A DNA stretch of 64,000 nt from Microbacterium cremeum (GCF_015277855.1 NZ_CP063812.1:2418001-2482000), one strand, 5' to 3'. Counted from the stretch's first letter, positions 8,160-16,420 are shown. Notes: a model not told the origin generated them from the letters alone. Made by a program: numbers and translations.

Positions 8160-9023
8160 TCAGACCAGGCTCTTGGTGTGCCAGACGGTCTTGGTCTCGG
8201 TGAACGCCGCGATGCGCGCGAGGCTCGGGGCCGCGGCATCCGTCCCGTTCTCGGGAGGCAGCACCCGCGTGAGCGTCTCGGCCGCGGCGATCTGCAGGTC
8301 GACCCAGTCGAGGTCGCCCGCGCCGACGAGGTCGAGCGCGTGCACGTCGGGGTGCGACGCGAGCCACGGCGCGATCTCGGCCGGCGAGCCGGTGAGCACG
8401 TTCACGACGCCGCCCGGCACGTCGCTGGTCGCGAGCACCTCGGCGAGGCTGATCGCCGAGAGCGGATACCGCTGCGACGCGACGACCACCACCGAGTTGC
8501 CGGTCACGAGGGCCGGGGCGATCACCGAGACGAGGCCGACGAGCGCCGAGTCCTGCGGAGCGATCACGCCGACCACGCCGGTCGGCTCGGGCACCGAGAT
8601 GTTGAAGTACGGGCCGGCGACCGGGTTGCCGTTGCCGGCCACCTGACCGAACTTGTCGCACCAGCCGGCGTACCAGACCCAGCGGTCGATGGCCTCGTCG
8701 ACCTCGGCGGAGGCGACGGATGCCGTGACCCCGGTCTGCTGCACGATCTCGTCCACGAACTGGGCGCGACGCCCTTCGAGCAGCTCGGCGACGCGGTAGA
8801 GCACCTGACCGCGGTTGTACGCGGTGGCACCGGACCACCCCTTGACGGCGCCGCGCGCCGAGACGACGGCATCCCGTGCGTCCTTGCGCGATGCCAGCGC
8901 GGCGTTGGCGAGGAACTCGCCCTTCGGCGTCGCGACCTCGTAGGTGCGTCCGGACTCGCTGCGCGGGAAGGCGCCTCCGATGTAGAGCTTGTAGGTCTTG
9001 GGCACGGTCAGTCGCTTGGTCAC
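8160..9023 (-). CDS. truncated aldehyde dehydrogenase family protein, 287 aa
   Basis: Homologous to the NAD-binding N-terminal half of aldehyde dehydrogenases (PEPTGVVGVIAPQDSALVG, then ALVTGNSVVVV). The protein ends before the catalytic ELGGK glutamate and the GxxCxAG cysteine, so it should have no dehydrogenase activity of its own. The GTG start at 9021-9023 overlaps the stop of the full-length enzyme gene (GTGA), pointing to translational coupling and probably a 1:1 partner. A half-length ALDH after a full-length one beside deoC is a pattern I recall from other actinobacteria. The reading frame is clean, so it is a real gene, not a recent pseudogene. Confidence 0.85.
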   Translation of the reverse strand: MTKRLTVPKTYKLYIGGAFPRSESGRTYEVATPKGEFLANAALASRKDARDAVVSARGAVKGWSGATAYNRGQVLYRVAELLEGRRAQFVDEIVQQTGVTASVASAEVDEAIDRWVWYAGWCDKFGQVAGNGNPVAGPYFNISVPEPTGVVGVIAPQDSALVGLVSVIAPALVTGNSVVVVASQRYPLSAISLAEVLATSDVPGGVVNVLTGSPAEIAPWLASHPDVHALDLVGAGDLDWVDLQIAAAETLTRVLPPENGTDAAAPSLARIAAFTETKTVWHTKSLV

Positions 9024-10537
9024 TTGCCCACCTCCTTCTTCGAGCGGCCGGCTTGGCGCTTCGTCTCGCCTCGCTCGCTCAACGACCGAGAGGATGCCGC
9101 GGGCGCGCTCTTGAGGTAGGCGGCGAGGCCGTGGCGGCCGCCCTCGCGGCCGTAGCCGGACTCCTTGTAGCCGCCGAACGGCGACGACGGGTCGAAACGG
9201 TTGAACGTGTTCGCCCACACCACGCCGGCGCGCAGGCGGTCGGCGACCGCCAGGATGCGGGAGCCTTTGTCGGACCAGACACCCGCCGACAGTCCGTACG
9301 GCGTGTTGTTGGCCTTCTCGATCGCCTCGGCGGGCGTGCGGAACGTCAGCACCGAGAGCACCGGACCGAAGATCTCGTCGCGCGCGATGCGGTGGCTCGC
9401 CTGCACGTTGGTGAAGATGGTCGGGGCGAACCAGAAGCCGTTGTCGGGGATGACGCAGTCGGCGCTCCAGCGCTCGGCGCCCTCCTCCTCGCCGATGCGG
9501 CTCAGCTCGCGGATGCGGTCCAGCTGCTCGCGCGAGTTGATGGCACCGATGTCGGTGTTCTTGTCGAGGGGGTCGCCGAGGCGCAGCGTCGAGAGGCGGT
9601 CCTTGAGCCGGTCGACGACCTCGTCGTGGATCGACTCCTGCACGAGCAGCCGGCTGCCCGCGCAGCACACGTGACCCTGATTGAAGAAGATGCCGTTGAC
9701 GATGCCCTCGATCGCCTGGTCGATGGGCGCGTCCTCGAACACGATGTTCGCGGCCTTGCCGCCGAGCTCGAGCGTCAGCTTCTTGTCGGTGCCGGCGACG
9801 GACTTCGCGATCTCGCGCCCGACCGCGGTCGAGCCGGTGAAGGCGACCTTGTTCACGTCGGGATGCCGCACGATCGCCGCACCCGTCGCCCCGGCGCCCG
9901 TGACGATGTTGACGACGCCCGGAGGCAGGTCGGCCTGCTGCAGGATCTCGGCGAAGATGAGCGCCGACAGCGGCGTCGTCTCGGCCGGCTTGATGACCAC
10001 GGTGTTCCCCGCCGCGAGGGCAGGAGCGATCTTCCACGCGAGCATCAGCAGCGGGAAGTTCCACGGGATCACCTGGCCGGCCACACCGAGCGAGCGCGGG
10101 TCGGCGCCGAGGCCCGCGTACTCGAGCTTGTCGGCCCAGCCGGCGTAGTAGAAGAACCACGCGGCGACCAGCGGCACATCGACGTCACGGCTCTCTTTGA
10201 TCGGCTTGCCGTTGTCGAGGCTCTCGGCGACGGCGAGCTCGCGCGCACGCTCCTGGACGAGCCGGGCGATGCGGAAGAGGTACTTGCCGCGGTCGCGGCC
10301 GCTCATCTTCGACCACGTGCGGTCGTACGCGCGGCGTGCGGCGGCGACAGCGGCGTCGACATCCGCTTCGCTCGCCGCGGCGATCGTGGCGATGTGCGAC
10401 TCGTCGGCCGGCGAGATCGTCGCGAACGACTCGCCCGAGCCGGGGCGGAACTCGCCGTCGATGAACAGCCCGTACTCGGGCTGGAGGGACAGGATCGCGC
10501 GCGACTCGGGGGCCGGCGCGTACTCGAGGAAACTCAT
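9020..10537 (-). CDS. NAD-dependent aldehyde dehydrogenase, 505 aa
   Basis: Oxidises an aldehyde to the acid with NAD(P). Seen are VIPWNFPLLM (about 157-166), FTGSTAVG (about 233-240), the catalytic Glu in LELGGK (E257) and catalytic Cys in GHVCCAG (C291). The position after deoC suggests acetaldehyde, the product of deoxyribose-phosphate cleavage, as substrate; this is inference. Family length is about 480, and the extra C-terminal tail (SSRSLSERGETKR and beyond) is encoded by a REP-like repeat (9058-9087). The gene is coupled to the short ALDH downstream. Confidence 0.92.
   Translation of the reverse strand: MSFLEYAPAPESRAILSLQPEYGLFIDGEFRPGSGESFATISPADESHIATIAAASEADVDAAVAAARRAYDRTWSKMSGRDRGKYLFRIARLVQERARELAVAESLDNGKPIKESRDVDVPLVAAWFFYYAGWADKLEYAGLGADPRSLGVAGQVIPWNFPLLMLAWKIAPALAAGNTVVIKPAETTPLSALIFAEILQQADLPPGVVNIVTGAGATGAAIVRHPDVNKVAFTGSTAVGREIAKSVAGTDKKLTLELGGKAANIVFEDAPIDQAIEGIVNGIFFNQGHVCCAGSRLLVQESIHDEVVDRLKDRLSTLRLGDPLDKNTDIGAINSREQLDRIRELSRIGEEEGAERWSADCVIPDNGFWFAPTIFTNVQASHRIARDEIFGPVLSVLTFRTPAEAIEKANNTPYGLSAGVWSDKGSRILAVADRLRAGVVWANTFNRFDPSSPFGGYKESGYGREGGRHGLAAYLKSAPAASSRSLSERGETKRQAGRSKKEVGK
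9058..9087 (-). repeat. REP-like GTTGAGCGAG element inside the ALDH C-terminus
   Basis: Reading on the minus strand, GGTCGTTGAGCGAGCGAGGC followed by GAGACGAAGC matches the repeat family found at 17762-17847 and 45868-45896. Here it is translated in frame and gives the tail residues around RSLSERGETKR of the aldehyde dehydrogenase. Confidence 0.6.
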
Positions 10538-10554
10538 GTCTACTTCGTCTCTTC

Positions 10555-10578
10555 TGGTTGCTGAGCTTGTCGAAGCAT
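10555..10578 (-). repeat. REP-like element between ALDH and deoC
   Basis: The minus strand reads GATGCTTCGACAAGCTCAGC then AACC. Words of the type CTTCGACAAGCTCAG recur between genes in Microbacteriaceae. The deoC stop codon overlaps its edge. Confidence 0.5.
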
Positions 10579-11585
10579 CAGTCGATCGTCACGTAGTCAG
10601 CACCGGAGTAGTGCCCGGTCTTCAGCTTCTGGCGCTGCAGCAGCACGTCGTTGAGGAGGCTCGAGGCGCCGTAGCGGAACAGGTGCGGCTGCAGCCACTC
10701 CTCGCCCACTGTCTCGGCGACGGTGACGAGGTACTTGATCGCATCCTTCGACGTGCGGATGCCGCCCGCGGGCTTCACGCCCACCTTCTCGCCCGTCGCG
10801 CGATGCCAGTCGCGCACCACCTCGAGCATGAGGAGGGTCACCGGCAGCGTCGCGGCCGGCTGCACCTTGCCGGTCGAGGTCTTGATGAAGTCGCCGCCGG
10901 CGAGGATGGCGAGCCAGGAGGCGCGCTTGATGTTGTCGTACGTGTGCAGCTCGCCCGTCTCGAGGATCACCTTGAGCGACGCGAACGAGCCGTCTTCGCG
11001 ACGGCAGGCCTCCTTCACGCGGGCGATCTGATCGAAGACGAGGCCGTAGCGGCCCGCGAGGAACGCGCCGCGGTCGATGACCATGTCGATCTCGTCGGCA
11101 CCGCTCGCGACGGCCTCCGCCGTGTCGGCGAGCTTGATGTCGAGCGACGCGCGGCCGCTCGGGAACGCGGTCGCGACGGCGGCGACGCTCACGCCTCCCT
11201 CATCGGGGTCGCCGTGCGCGGCGCCGAGCGCGGCGACGGCGTGCGGCACCATGTCGCCGTAGACGCACACCGCCGCGACACGCGGGCACCCGGGGTCGGA
11301 GGCATCCGGAGTCAGCGCCTTCGCCACCAGCGAGCGCACCTTGCCGGGGGTGTCGGCTCCCTCGAGGGTGGTGAGGTCGATGAGCTCGATGATCTTGTCG
11401 AGCGCCCACGCCTTCGAGGTCGTCTTGATCGACCGGGTGCCGAGGCCCGCGGCGCGCTGCTCGAGCCCGACGGCGTCGACGCCGGGGAGACCGTGGAGAT
11501 ACCGTCGCAACGTGGTGTCGTCGGGCTCGCCGCCGAGCAGTTCGACGGCGCGCTGCGGCAGCGTCATGAGTGAGGTGCCTGACAT
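10578..11585 (-). CDS. deoC: deoxyribose-phosphate aldolase, 335 aa
   Basis: Cleaves 2-deoxyribose-5-phosphate to acetaldehyde and glyceraldehyde-3-phosphate. The TIM-barrel DeoC signature is present: EIDMVIDRGAFLAG, LKVILETGEL, and the Schiff-base lysine region DFIKTSTGK, then VGVKPAGGIRT. The length fits the longer DeoC class of about 330 residues. I use the ATG at 11585 (MSGTSLMTLPQRA); an upstream ATG at 11642 adds 19 residues of non-conserved sequence. It is the second gene of the deo-type operon, 61 bp after the regulator. Confidence 0.93.
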   Translation of the reverse strand: MSGTSLMTLPQRAVELLGGEPDDTTLRRYLHGLPGVDAVGLEQRAAGLGTRSIKTTSKAWALDKIIELIDLTTLEGADTPGKVRSLVAKALTPDASDPGCPRVAAVCVYGDMVPHAVAALGAAHGDPDEGGVSVAAVATAFPSGRASLDIKLADTAEAVASGADEIDMVIDRGAFLAGRYGLVFDQIARVKEACRREDGSFASLKVILETGELHTYDNIKRASWLAILAGGDFIKTSTGKVQPAATLPVTLLMLEVVRDWHRATGEKVGVKPAGGIRTSKDAIKYLVTVAETVGEEWLQPHLFRYGASSLLNDVLLQRQKLKTGHYSGADYVTID

Positions 11586-11646
11586 GGCATGACCTGGCTT
11601 TCTGTGTGACGTGTCGTGCGGATGCGGTGAGGGAGAGCTCACGAGG

Positions 11647-12591
11647 TCATCCTTCGAGCAGGTGGAGCGCAGTGGCCTCGTCGGTGATCAGTGCGGTGCA
11701 CAGTCCCGACCCGACCACCGCGGCGGCGATCGCGTGCTTCGGCTTGCCGGCGATCGCCGCGATCGCGACCGGCGCGCTGCGCAGCGCGGCGAGCGACAGG
11801 CCGACGGTGCGTGCGTCGAGCTCGGGATCGACGATGTCGCCGTTCGCGTCGACGTAGCGGCCCACGACATCGCCGACGGCGCCGCGCTCGACGAGACGGT
11901 CGATGTCGGCCGGGCCGAGGTAGCCGCTGTCGACGTGGACCGACCGGTGGTCGGCGGCGCCGGCGCTGAAGAGGTACGCGTCGGCCGAGCCCGCGAGATC
12001 CATGACGTTCGCGACGACGCGGTCGGCCTCGATCGCCTCCTTCGTCTCGCGGCGCTCGAGGATCGCGGGACTCGGAAGCAGGGTCGCGGTGCCCCCGCCC
12101 TTCTGCGCGATCGCGACCGCGGTCGCCGCGGCGGTGCCGGGGCGATGCGTGAGGCTGACGCCGCCGTTGATCTGCACGACGTCGGTGCCGGCCGACCACC
12201 CGTTGCGCAGCTGATGCGCGATCTCGGACAGCGTGCGGCCCCAGCTGACGCCGAGCACGCGCGGGCTCGGGCGCATCGTCGAGAGGTAGTCCGCGGCGGC
12301 CTGCGCGACACGCCGCTGCAGCTCGTCCTCGCTCTCGACGCCGGCGCGCGACACCACGATCGCGTCCGTCAGTCCGCGCTCGTCGCGCAGGCGTCGCTCC
12401 AGCGGCACGCGCCGCGCGCGCGAATGGAGGATCTCGATGCGGACGAAGCCCTCCTCCTTCGCCTGGGAGAGGAGGCGGCCGACCTTCCAGCGGGTGATGC
12501 GGAGGCTGCGCCCGATCTGCTCCTGCGTGAGGTTCTCCTCGTAGTACAGCTCTGCCGCCCTGATCGACAGCAGCTCGTCCACGGCGTCCAC
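11647..12591 (-). CDS. SorC/DeoR-type sugar-binding transcriptional regulator, 314 aa
   Basis: DNA-binding regulator with an N-terminal helix-turn-helix (NLTQEQIGRSLRITRWKVGRLL, about 20-41) and the SorC sugar-binding domain (PRVLGVSWGRTL onward). In Bacillus subtilis the SorC-family DeoR responds to deoxyribose-5-phosphate and controls deoC. The same inducer is likely here, because this gene leads straight into deoC and the aldehyde dehydrogenases. The GTG at 12591 is preferred, with GGAGGGG just upstream; an earlier ATG adds 20 residues that cross the promoter. A perfect palindrome 70 bp upstream is the probable operator, implying autoregulation. Confidence 0.9.
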   Translation of the reverse strand: MDAVDELLSIRAAELYYEENLTQEQIGRSLRITRWKVGRLLSQAKEEGFVRIEILHSRARRVPLERRLRDERGLTDAIVVSRAGVESEDELQRRVAQAAADYLSTMRPSPRVLGVSWGRTLSEIAHQLRNGWSAGTDVVQINGGVSLTHRPGTAAATAVAIAQKGGGTATLLPSPAILERRETKEAIEADRVVANVMDLAGSADAYLFSAGAADHRSVHVDSGYLGPADIDRLVERGAVGDVVGRYVDANGDIVDPELDARTVGLSLAALRSAPVAIAAIAGKPKHAIAAAVVGSGLCTALITDEATALHLLEG

Positions 12592-12660
12592 ATCCCCTCC
12601 TTCCTTCGGTCCGCCTTCAAGGCTGACACACGAACCGGGGTCGAGCAACATCTGAACGCG

Positions 12661-12682
12661 GATCTGCTCACATGAGCAGATC
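12661..12682. promoter_or_regulatory. perfect palindrome, candidate operator of the deo-type operon
   Basis: GATCTGCTCA (12661-12670), two bases, then TGAGCAGATC (12673-12682): a perfect 10-bp inverted repeat. It lies 70 bp before the regulator's GTG, as expected for an autoregulated SorC-family operator, with a TGCTCA/TGAGCA core. Confidence 0.6.
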
Positions 12683-12699
12683 GCGGTACCGCGGCACCG

Positions 12700-12783
12700 T
12701 CATCCGGTCACCACCACGATCGCGAAGGAGAGCACAGCGATCGCGGCCGCCGCCTCGACGGCCCGGAGTGCGAGCTCATGCAC
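12700..12783 (-). CDS. possible 27-aa membrane peptide or remnant of a DUF1622-like gene
   Basis: From a GTG at 12781-12783 the frame reads MHELALRAVEAAAAIAVLSF and then AIVVVTG before a TGA. One hydrophobic helix follows an amphipathic start. The opening resembles DUF1622 membrane proteins, which are about 110 residues, so this may be a truncated remnant. The ribosome site (AAGG) is weak. It could also be chance. Confidence 0.25.
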   Translation of the reverse strand: MHELALRAVEAAAAIAVLSFAIVVVTG

Positions 12784-12837
12784 GCCTTGATCGTAGGGGC
12801 GTCGCCGTGCCAGGTCTACGGACGATCCGCGGTGCGG

Positions 12838-13809
12838 TCAGGACAGCAGCGTGCGCACGCGCTCGACGTCGTCGGCGATCTGGGCGACCAGGGCGTCGAC
12901 GGTCTCGAACGCGGTCATGCCGCGGACGCGCTCCACGAACTCGACCTCGACGATGTGGTCGTACAGGTCGATGTCGGTCTCGTCGAGGACGTACGCCTCG
13001 ACCTGTCGCACGTCGACGTCGTCGAACGTCGGGTTGGTGCCCACGCTGATCGCGGCCGGGTACCGCACGCTGCTGCGCGGCTCGGCCGTGCCGTCGCCGG
13101 GAATGCCCTCGTCGACCAGCCACCCCGCGTAGATGCCCTCGGCAGGGACGAATCCCTCGAGCGCCTGCGACAGGTTCGCGGTGGGGAACCCCAGATCGCG
13201 CCCGCGCTTGAGGCCGTGGACGACCTCGCCGCGCACGCTGTGCGAACGGCCCAGGAGCTTCGCCGCCGCAGCGACGTCTCCGGCGTCGAGCACCTCGCGC
13301 ACCCACGTCGACGAGACGCGGCGGCCCTCGTCGATCGCGCGCACGTCGTCGACGACGTCCACGTCGAACCCGAACTCGCGACCGAGTTCGCGCAGCAGAT
13401 CGGGCGTGCCCGCTCCCCCGCGACCGAAACGGAAGTCGGCGCCGACCATCACGATCGTGACCCCCAGCGCTCCGACGAGCACGTGCTCGACGAACGCGCG
13501 AGCCTCGAGGTCTGCCAGTGCGCGGTCGAACGTGAGCAGCAGCGTCGCGTCGACGCCCGTCTCGGCGAGCAGCCGCAGCTTCTGGGCCACGCCGACGAGG
13601 CTCACGGGGCAGATGTCGGGTCGCAGCAGCGCGAGCGGGTTGCGGTCGAACGTCACCGCGACCACGCGCGCGCCGATCGCCGCGGCATCCACTCGCGCCC
13701 GGTCGATCACCGCGCGATGACCGGAGTGCACGCCGTCGAACTTGCCGATCGCCACGACCGACGGCCCGAAGCCGGCGGGCACCTCGCGAGGGTCGCGGAA
13801 GACGATCAC
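12838..13809 (-). CDS. ribF: bifunctional riboflavin kinase/FAD synthetase, 323 aa
   Basis: Phosphorylates riboflavin to FMN and adenylylates FMN to FAD. The N-terminal nucleotidyltransferase domain shows AIGKFDGVHSGHRAVI (HxGH-type motif) and VTFDRNPLALLRP. The C-terminal flavokinase domain shows KRGRDLGFPTANL (PTAN motif) and GTNPTFDD. The GTG start at 13807-13809 overlaps the stop of the upstream membrane-protein gene (GTGA), so the two are coupled. It lies downstream of truB on the same strand, as in many bacteria. No FMN riboswitch was noticed. Confidence 0.95.
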   Translation of the reverse strand: MIVFRDPREVPAGFGPSVVAIGKFDGVHSGHRAVIDRARVDAAAIGARVVAVTFDRNPLALLRPDICPVSLVGVAQKLRLLAETGVDATLLLTFDRALADLEARAFVEHVLVGALGVTIVMVGADFRFGRGGAGTPDLLRELGREFGFDVDVVDDVRAIDEGRRVSSTWVREVLDAGDVAAAAKLLGRSHSVRGEVVHGLKRGRDLGFPTANLSQALEGFVPAEGIYAGWLVDEGIPGDGTAEPRSSVRYPAAISVGTNPTFDDVDVRQVEAYVLDETDIDLYDHIVEVEFVERVRGMTAFETVDALVAQIADDVERVRTLLS

Positions 13810-14249
13810 GGCGCCACCGCCGCGTGCTCCGCCGCCGCGGCTCGGGCACCCGGACGGTGGGTGATGAGCCACCACAGGCCGAGGAAGGGCAGCACGAGCG
13901 GGATGAACACGTAGCCTCTGCCGTACCACGACCACACCGTGTCGTGCGCGAACAGTTCGGGCATCACGAGGCTCAGCGTGCCGATCACGAGCACGCCCAC
14001 CAGCTCGAACCCGATCGCGACCCACGCGACGACGTACCAGCCTCGACGGCCCGCGAAGACGAGGGCGAGCGTCGCGACGATGTAGACCACCGCCGACACC
14101 GCCGACAGCGTGTAGGCGAGCGGCGCTTCGTCGAAGCGCTGCGCGATCTGGACGAAGGACCTGCCGGTGGCGGCGAGCGCCATGATCGCGTAGACGATCA
14201 CGAGCACGCGGCCGATGCCGGTCATGCGAGGGCGGGCGGGCGACGACAT
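13806..14249 (-). CDS. small integral membrane protein, 147 aa
   Basis: Four hydrophobic segments (about 14-28, 42-62, 72-95, 115-130) with a short Arg-rich tail. I cannot name a family. It is translationally coupled to ribF downstream through a GTGA overlap, so its product level is tied to flavin-cofactor synthesis, although no mechanistic link is visible. A TAAGAT -10 candidate lies nine bases before the ATG, suggesting a nearly leaderless internal promoter. Confidence 0.75.
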   Translation of the reverse strand: MSSPARPRMTGIGRVLVIVYAIMALAATGRSFVQIAQRFDEAPLAYTLSAVSAVVYIVATLALVFAGRRGWYVVAWVAIGFELVGVLVIGTLSLVMPELFAHDTVWSWYGRGYVFIPLVLPFLGLWWLITHRPGARAAAAEHAAVAP

Positions 14250-14313
14250 AACCCCACGATCTTAGTTCGGATGCCGCATCGCGAGGTCGTCGCGCCGCAG
14301 GCACGGGCCGGGC

Positions 14314-14682
14314 TCACGCGACCTGCACCGTCCAGATCACCTGCATCCGCCACACCATCACGGCGATCGACAACGCCGCGATGCCCATGATCACCGTGCT
14401 CCAGCGGCTGCGCTCCAGCAGCGCCCACGCCACCGCTGCCAGCGGCAGCAGGAACGCCGAGACGAGGTAGACCCAGTACTCCAGCAGACTCCCGGTCGGC
14501 GGGTTGCCGGCGAAGGGGGCGATGACGGCGATGACGATCTGCACGATCAGCAGCAGCTCGACGAGCGCGAGCGAGCCGACGGTCCAGTCGCTCGGACGAC
14601 GGCCGGCGAGCCCGGCCACGAGGCAGAAGAGCCCCGCCCCGACGGCGACCGCCACCTGCAGGATCGTGAACCACAGGATCAT
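14314..14682 (-). CDS. small integral membrane protein, 122 aa
   Basis: Four predicted membrane helices (about 1-25, 36-56, 66-88, 96-115), no signal peptide and no recognised family. The ATG at 14680-14682 overlaps the truB stop codon (ATGA), so translation should be coupled to TruB. Because it sits between truB and ribF with another four-helix protein, the two membrane genes may be related to each other by duplication, although their sequences are not obviously alike. Confidence 0.75.
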   Translation of the reverse strand: MILWFTILQVAVAVGAGLFCLVAGLAGRRPSDWTVGSLALVELLLIVQIVIAVIAPFAGNPPTGSLLEYWVYLVSAFLLPLAAVAWALLERSRWSTVIMGIAALSIAVMVWRMQVIWTVQVA

Positions 14683-15602
14683 CGCGACGCCTCCTCGGGC
14701 ATGTTCATGACGCTCTTCACGTCGGCTCCCCGCCGTTCGACGATCCCGACGAGGGCGCCCTGCGGGTCGATCGCCGCGACGGGCTCGGCGGCGAGGCGCT
14801 CCGCGGTACCAACGAGCCGCTTGCCGTGGCGCAGGTCACGCGCCTCGTCGGCAGTCACCTCGAATCGCCCGAGGATCGCGCCCGCGGCGATGGCGGGGTC
14901 GATCGGCGCGGCGTCCGCGATGCCGTCGATGCTCGTCGCCGTCTCGACCTGGAACGGCCCGATGCGGGTGCGCCGCAGCACCGTGAGGTGGCCGCCGACG
15001 CCGAGCGCCGTGCCGAGATCCCGCGCGAGCGAGCGGATGTACGTGCCGCTCGAGCAGTCCACCACGACGTCGAGGTCGACCCATCCCCCGGCCTCCGCGC
15101 CGTCCGCGGTCGCCGAACCTGCCGAGCCGCGGCGTTCCGCCCGCAGCTCGAACCGGGTCACCGTCACGTCACGGGCCTTCAGCTGCACATCCTCTCCCGA
15201 GCGCGCGAGGTCGTATGCGCGGCGCCCGTCGACCTTGATGGCGGAGTACGTGCTCGGCACCTGCGAGATGCGGCCGGTGAGCGCCGCGATGCCGTCGGCG
15301 ATCGCGGCGGGCGGCAGGGACGAGGCATCCGTCGTCGACACCACGTCGCCGTCGGCGTCGTCGGTCGTGGTCGCGACACCGAGCCGGATGGTCGCCTCAT
15401 ACGTCTTGTCGAGCCCCACCACGAAGGTGAGCAGCCGCGTGGCGCCCTCGACTCCCAGCACCAGCAGACCGGTCGCCATCGGATCGAGCGTGCCGGCGTG
15501 GCCGATCTTGCGCGTGCCGAGCGCGCGTCGCGCCCGTGCGACGACGTCGTGGGAGGTGATCCCGCCGGGCTTGTCGACCAGCATCAGACCCGCGACCGCC
15601 AT
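14679..15602 (-). CDS. truB: tRNA pseudouridine-55 synthase TruB, 307 aa
   Basis: Isomerises U55 to pseudouridine in the T-arm of tRNAs. The start LMLVDKPGGITSHDVV and the catalytic-aspartate motif RKIGHAGTLDPMATGLL (about residues 29-45) are diagnostic, followed by KTYEATIRLG, DGRRAYDLAR and CSSGTYIRSLARDLG. The C-terminal segment resembles the actinobacterial TruB extension. Its ATG at 15600-15602 shares one base with the stop of the uridine-kinase-like gene (TGATG). In many actinobacteria truB follows rbfA directly; here mutY on the other strand and the kinase gene intervene. Confidence 0.95.
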   Translation of the reverse strand: MAVAGLMLVDKPGGITSHDVVARARRALGTRKIGHAGTLDPMATGLLVLGVEGATRLLTFVVGLDKTYEATIRLGVATTTDDADGDVVSTTDASSLPPAAIADGIAALTGRISQVPSTYSAIKVDGRRAYDLARSGEDVQLKARDVTVTRFELRAERRGSAGSATADGAEAGGWVDLDVVVDCSSGTYIRSLARDLGTALGVGGHLTVLRRTRIGPFQVETATSIDGIADAAPIDPAIAAGAILGRFEVTADEARDLRHGKRLVGTAERLAAEPVAAIDPQGALVGIVERRGADVKSVMNMPEEASR

Positions 15603-16288
15603 CAGCGCGCGCTCCCCGGGACGCGCCGCGGGTGGGCGAGGTCGGAGTTGTCGACGACGACGGATGCCGCCTCCCGCGGCGCCGCCTCGTGCAGGTACGC
15701 CTCCTGCCCGCGCCGGTAGCGGGCGTTCGTCGGGGCGTCGGGGTCGGGATCGCACCCGTCGCGCAGCGCCATCCGGGCGTAGGCGACGTCGAAGGGCACG
15801 TCCAGCCACAGCGACCAGTCCCACAGGTCCCGCAGTTCCGGGCGGTGCAGGAAGATGCCGTCGACCACGAGCACCGCATCGAGCGGCCCGGTGACCCACT
15901 GCGATTCGGCGGGCGCGTCGCGCACGAGGTCGAACGCCGACAGCTGGAAACCCGTCGTGCCGGCCGTCTGCGCGCCGTCGCGGAACGGGTCGACGAGCAC
16001 GCGCCGGAAGGTGGCGTAGTCGTACGAGTCGAGGTAGAACCCCTCGGGACTGTGACGTCCGCGGGCGTAGCGCTCGGCCCGCGGACGGTGGAAGCCGTCG
16101 ATGCTCGCACGGAACACGGCATCCCCGATCTCGGCGAACGCCTCGGCGAGCCCGTCGGCGAACACCGTCTTGCCGGCACCGTCCACGCCGTCCACCGCGA
16201 TGATCACGCGCCCGGCGGGGTACTGTCGCCGCACGTCGTCGCGCAGCTGCCGCCACAGCGTCGTCGTCGGCGTGGCGGGAAGGCGCAT
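15602..16288 (-). CDS. uridine-kinase-like P-loop protein, 228 aa
   Basis: A P-loop kinase of the uridine kinase/phosphoribulokinase group, with Walker A VDGVDGAGKT (about residues 32-41), IDGFHRPRAERYARG as the substrate loop and VLVVDGIFLHRPEL as the Walker B region. Such proteins in actinobacteria are annotated as uridine kinase, but the acceptor (uridine, cytidine or another small molecule) cannot be fixed. Start: ATG at 16288, six bases after a TAGGCT -10 box, so leaderless. It heads a truB-membrane protein-membrane protein-ribF transcription unit with overlapping stops and starts. Confidence 0.82.
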   Translation of the reverse strand: MRLPATPTTTLWRQLRDDVRRQYPAGRVIIAVDGVDGAGKTVFADGLAEAFAEIGDAVFRASIDGFHRPRAERYARGRHSPEGFYLDSYDYATFRRVLVDPFRDGAQTAGTTGFQLSAFDLVRDAPAESQWVTGPLDAVLVVDGIFLHRPELRDLWDWSLWLDVPFDVAYARMALRDGCDPDPDAPTNARYRRGQEAYLHEAAPREAASVVVDNSDLAHPRRVPGSAR

Positions 16289-16294
16289 GCCACC

Positions 16295-16300
16295 AGCCTA
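16295..16300 (-). promoter_or_regulatory. -10 box TAGGCT for the kinase-truB-ribF unit
   Basis: TAGGCT on the minus strand ends six bases before the ATG of the uridine-kinase-like gene. It predicts a leaderless mRNA carrying truB, two membrane proteins and ribF. Confidence 0.62.
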
Positions 16301-16414
16301 CGGCGCGGCGGGGCCCCTCTCAGGCGCAGGGCTCGTACGACAAGGCGAGCGCTACGCATGCCGACGGCATCGCGCGGGCATCCGCACCGAACTCCCAGCA
16401 GCACGGGCCGAACG

Positions 16415-16420
16415 TAAGCT
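16415..16420 (+). promoter_or_regulatory. -10 box TAAGCT of mutY
   Basis: TAAGCT lies seven bases upstream of the mutY ATG, giving a leaderless transcript. Confidence 0.6.

Noticed and set aside
12592..12837. FMN riboswitch upstream region for ribF
   Set aside because: This gap is downstream of ribF, and no RFN-like conserved core was seen before ribF either; ribF is coupled to the membrane-protein gene.
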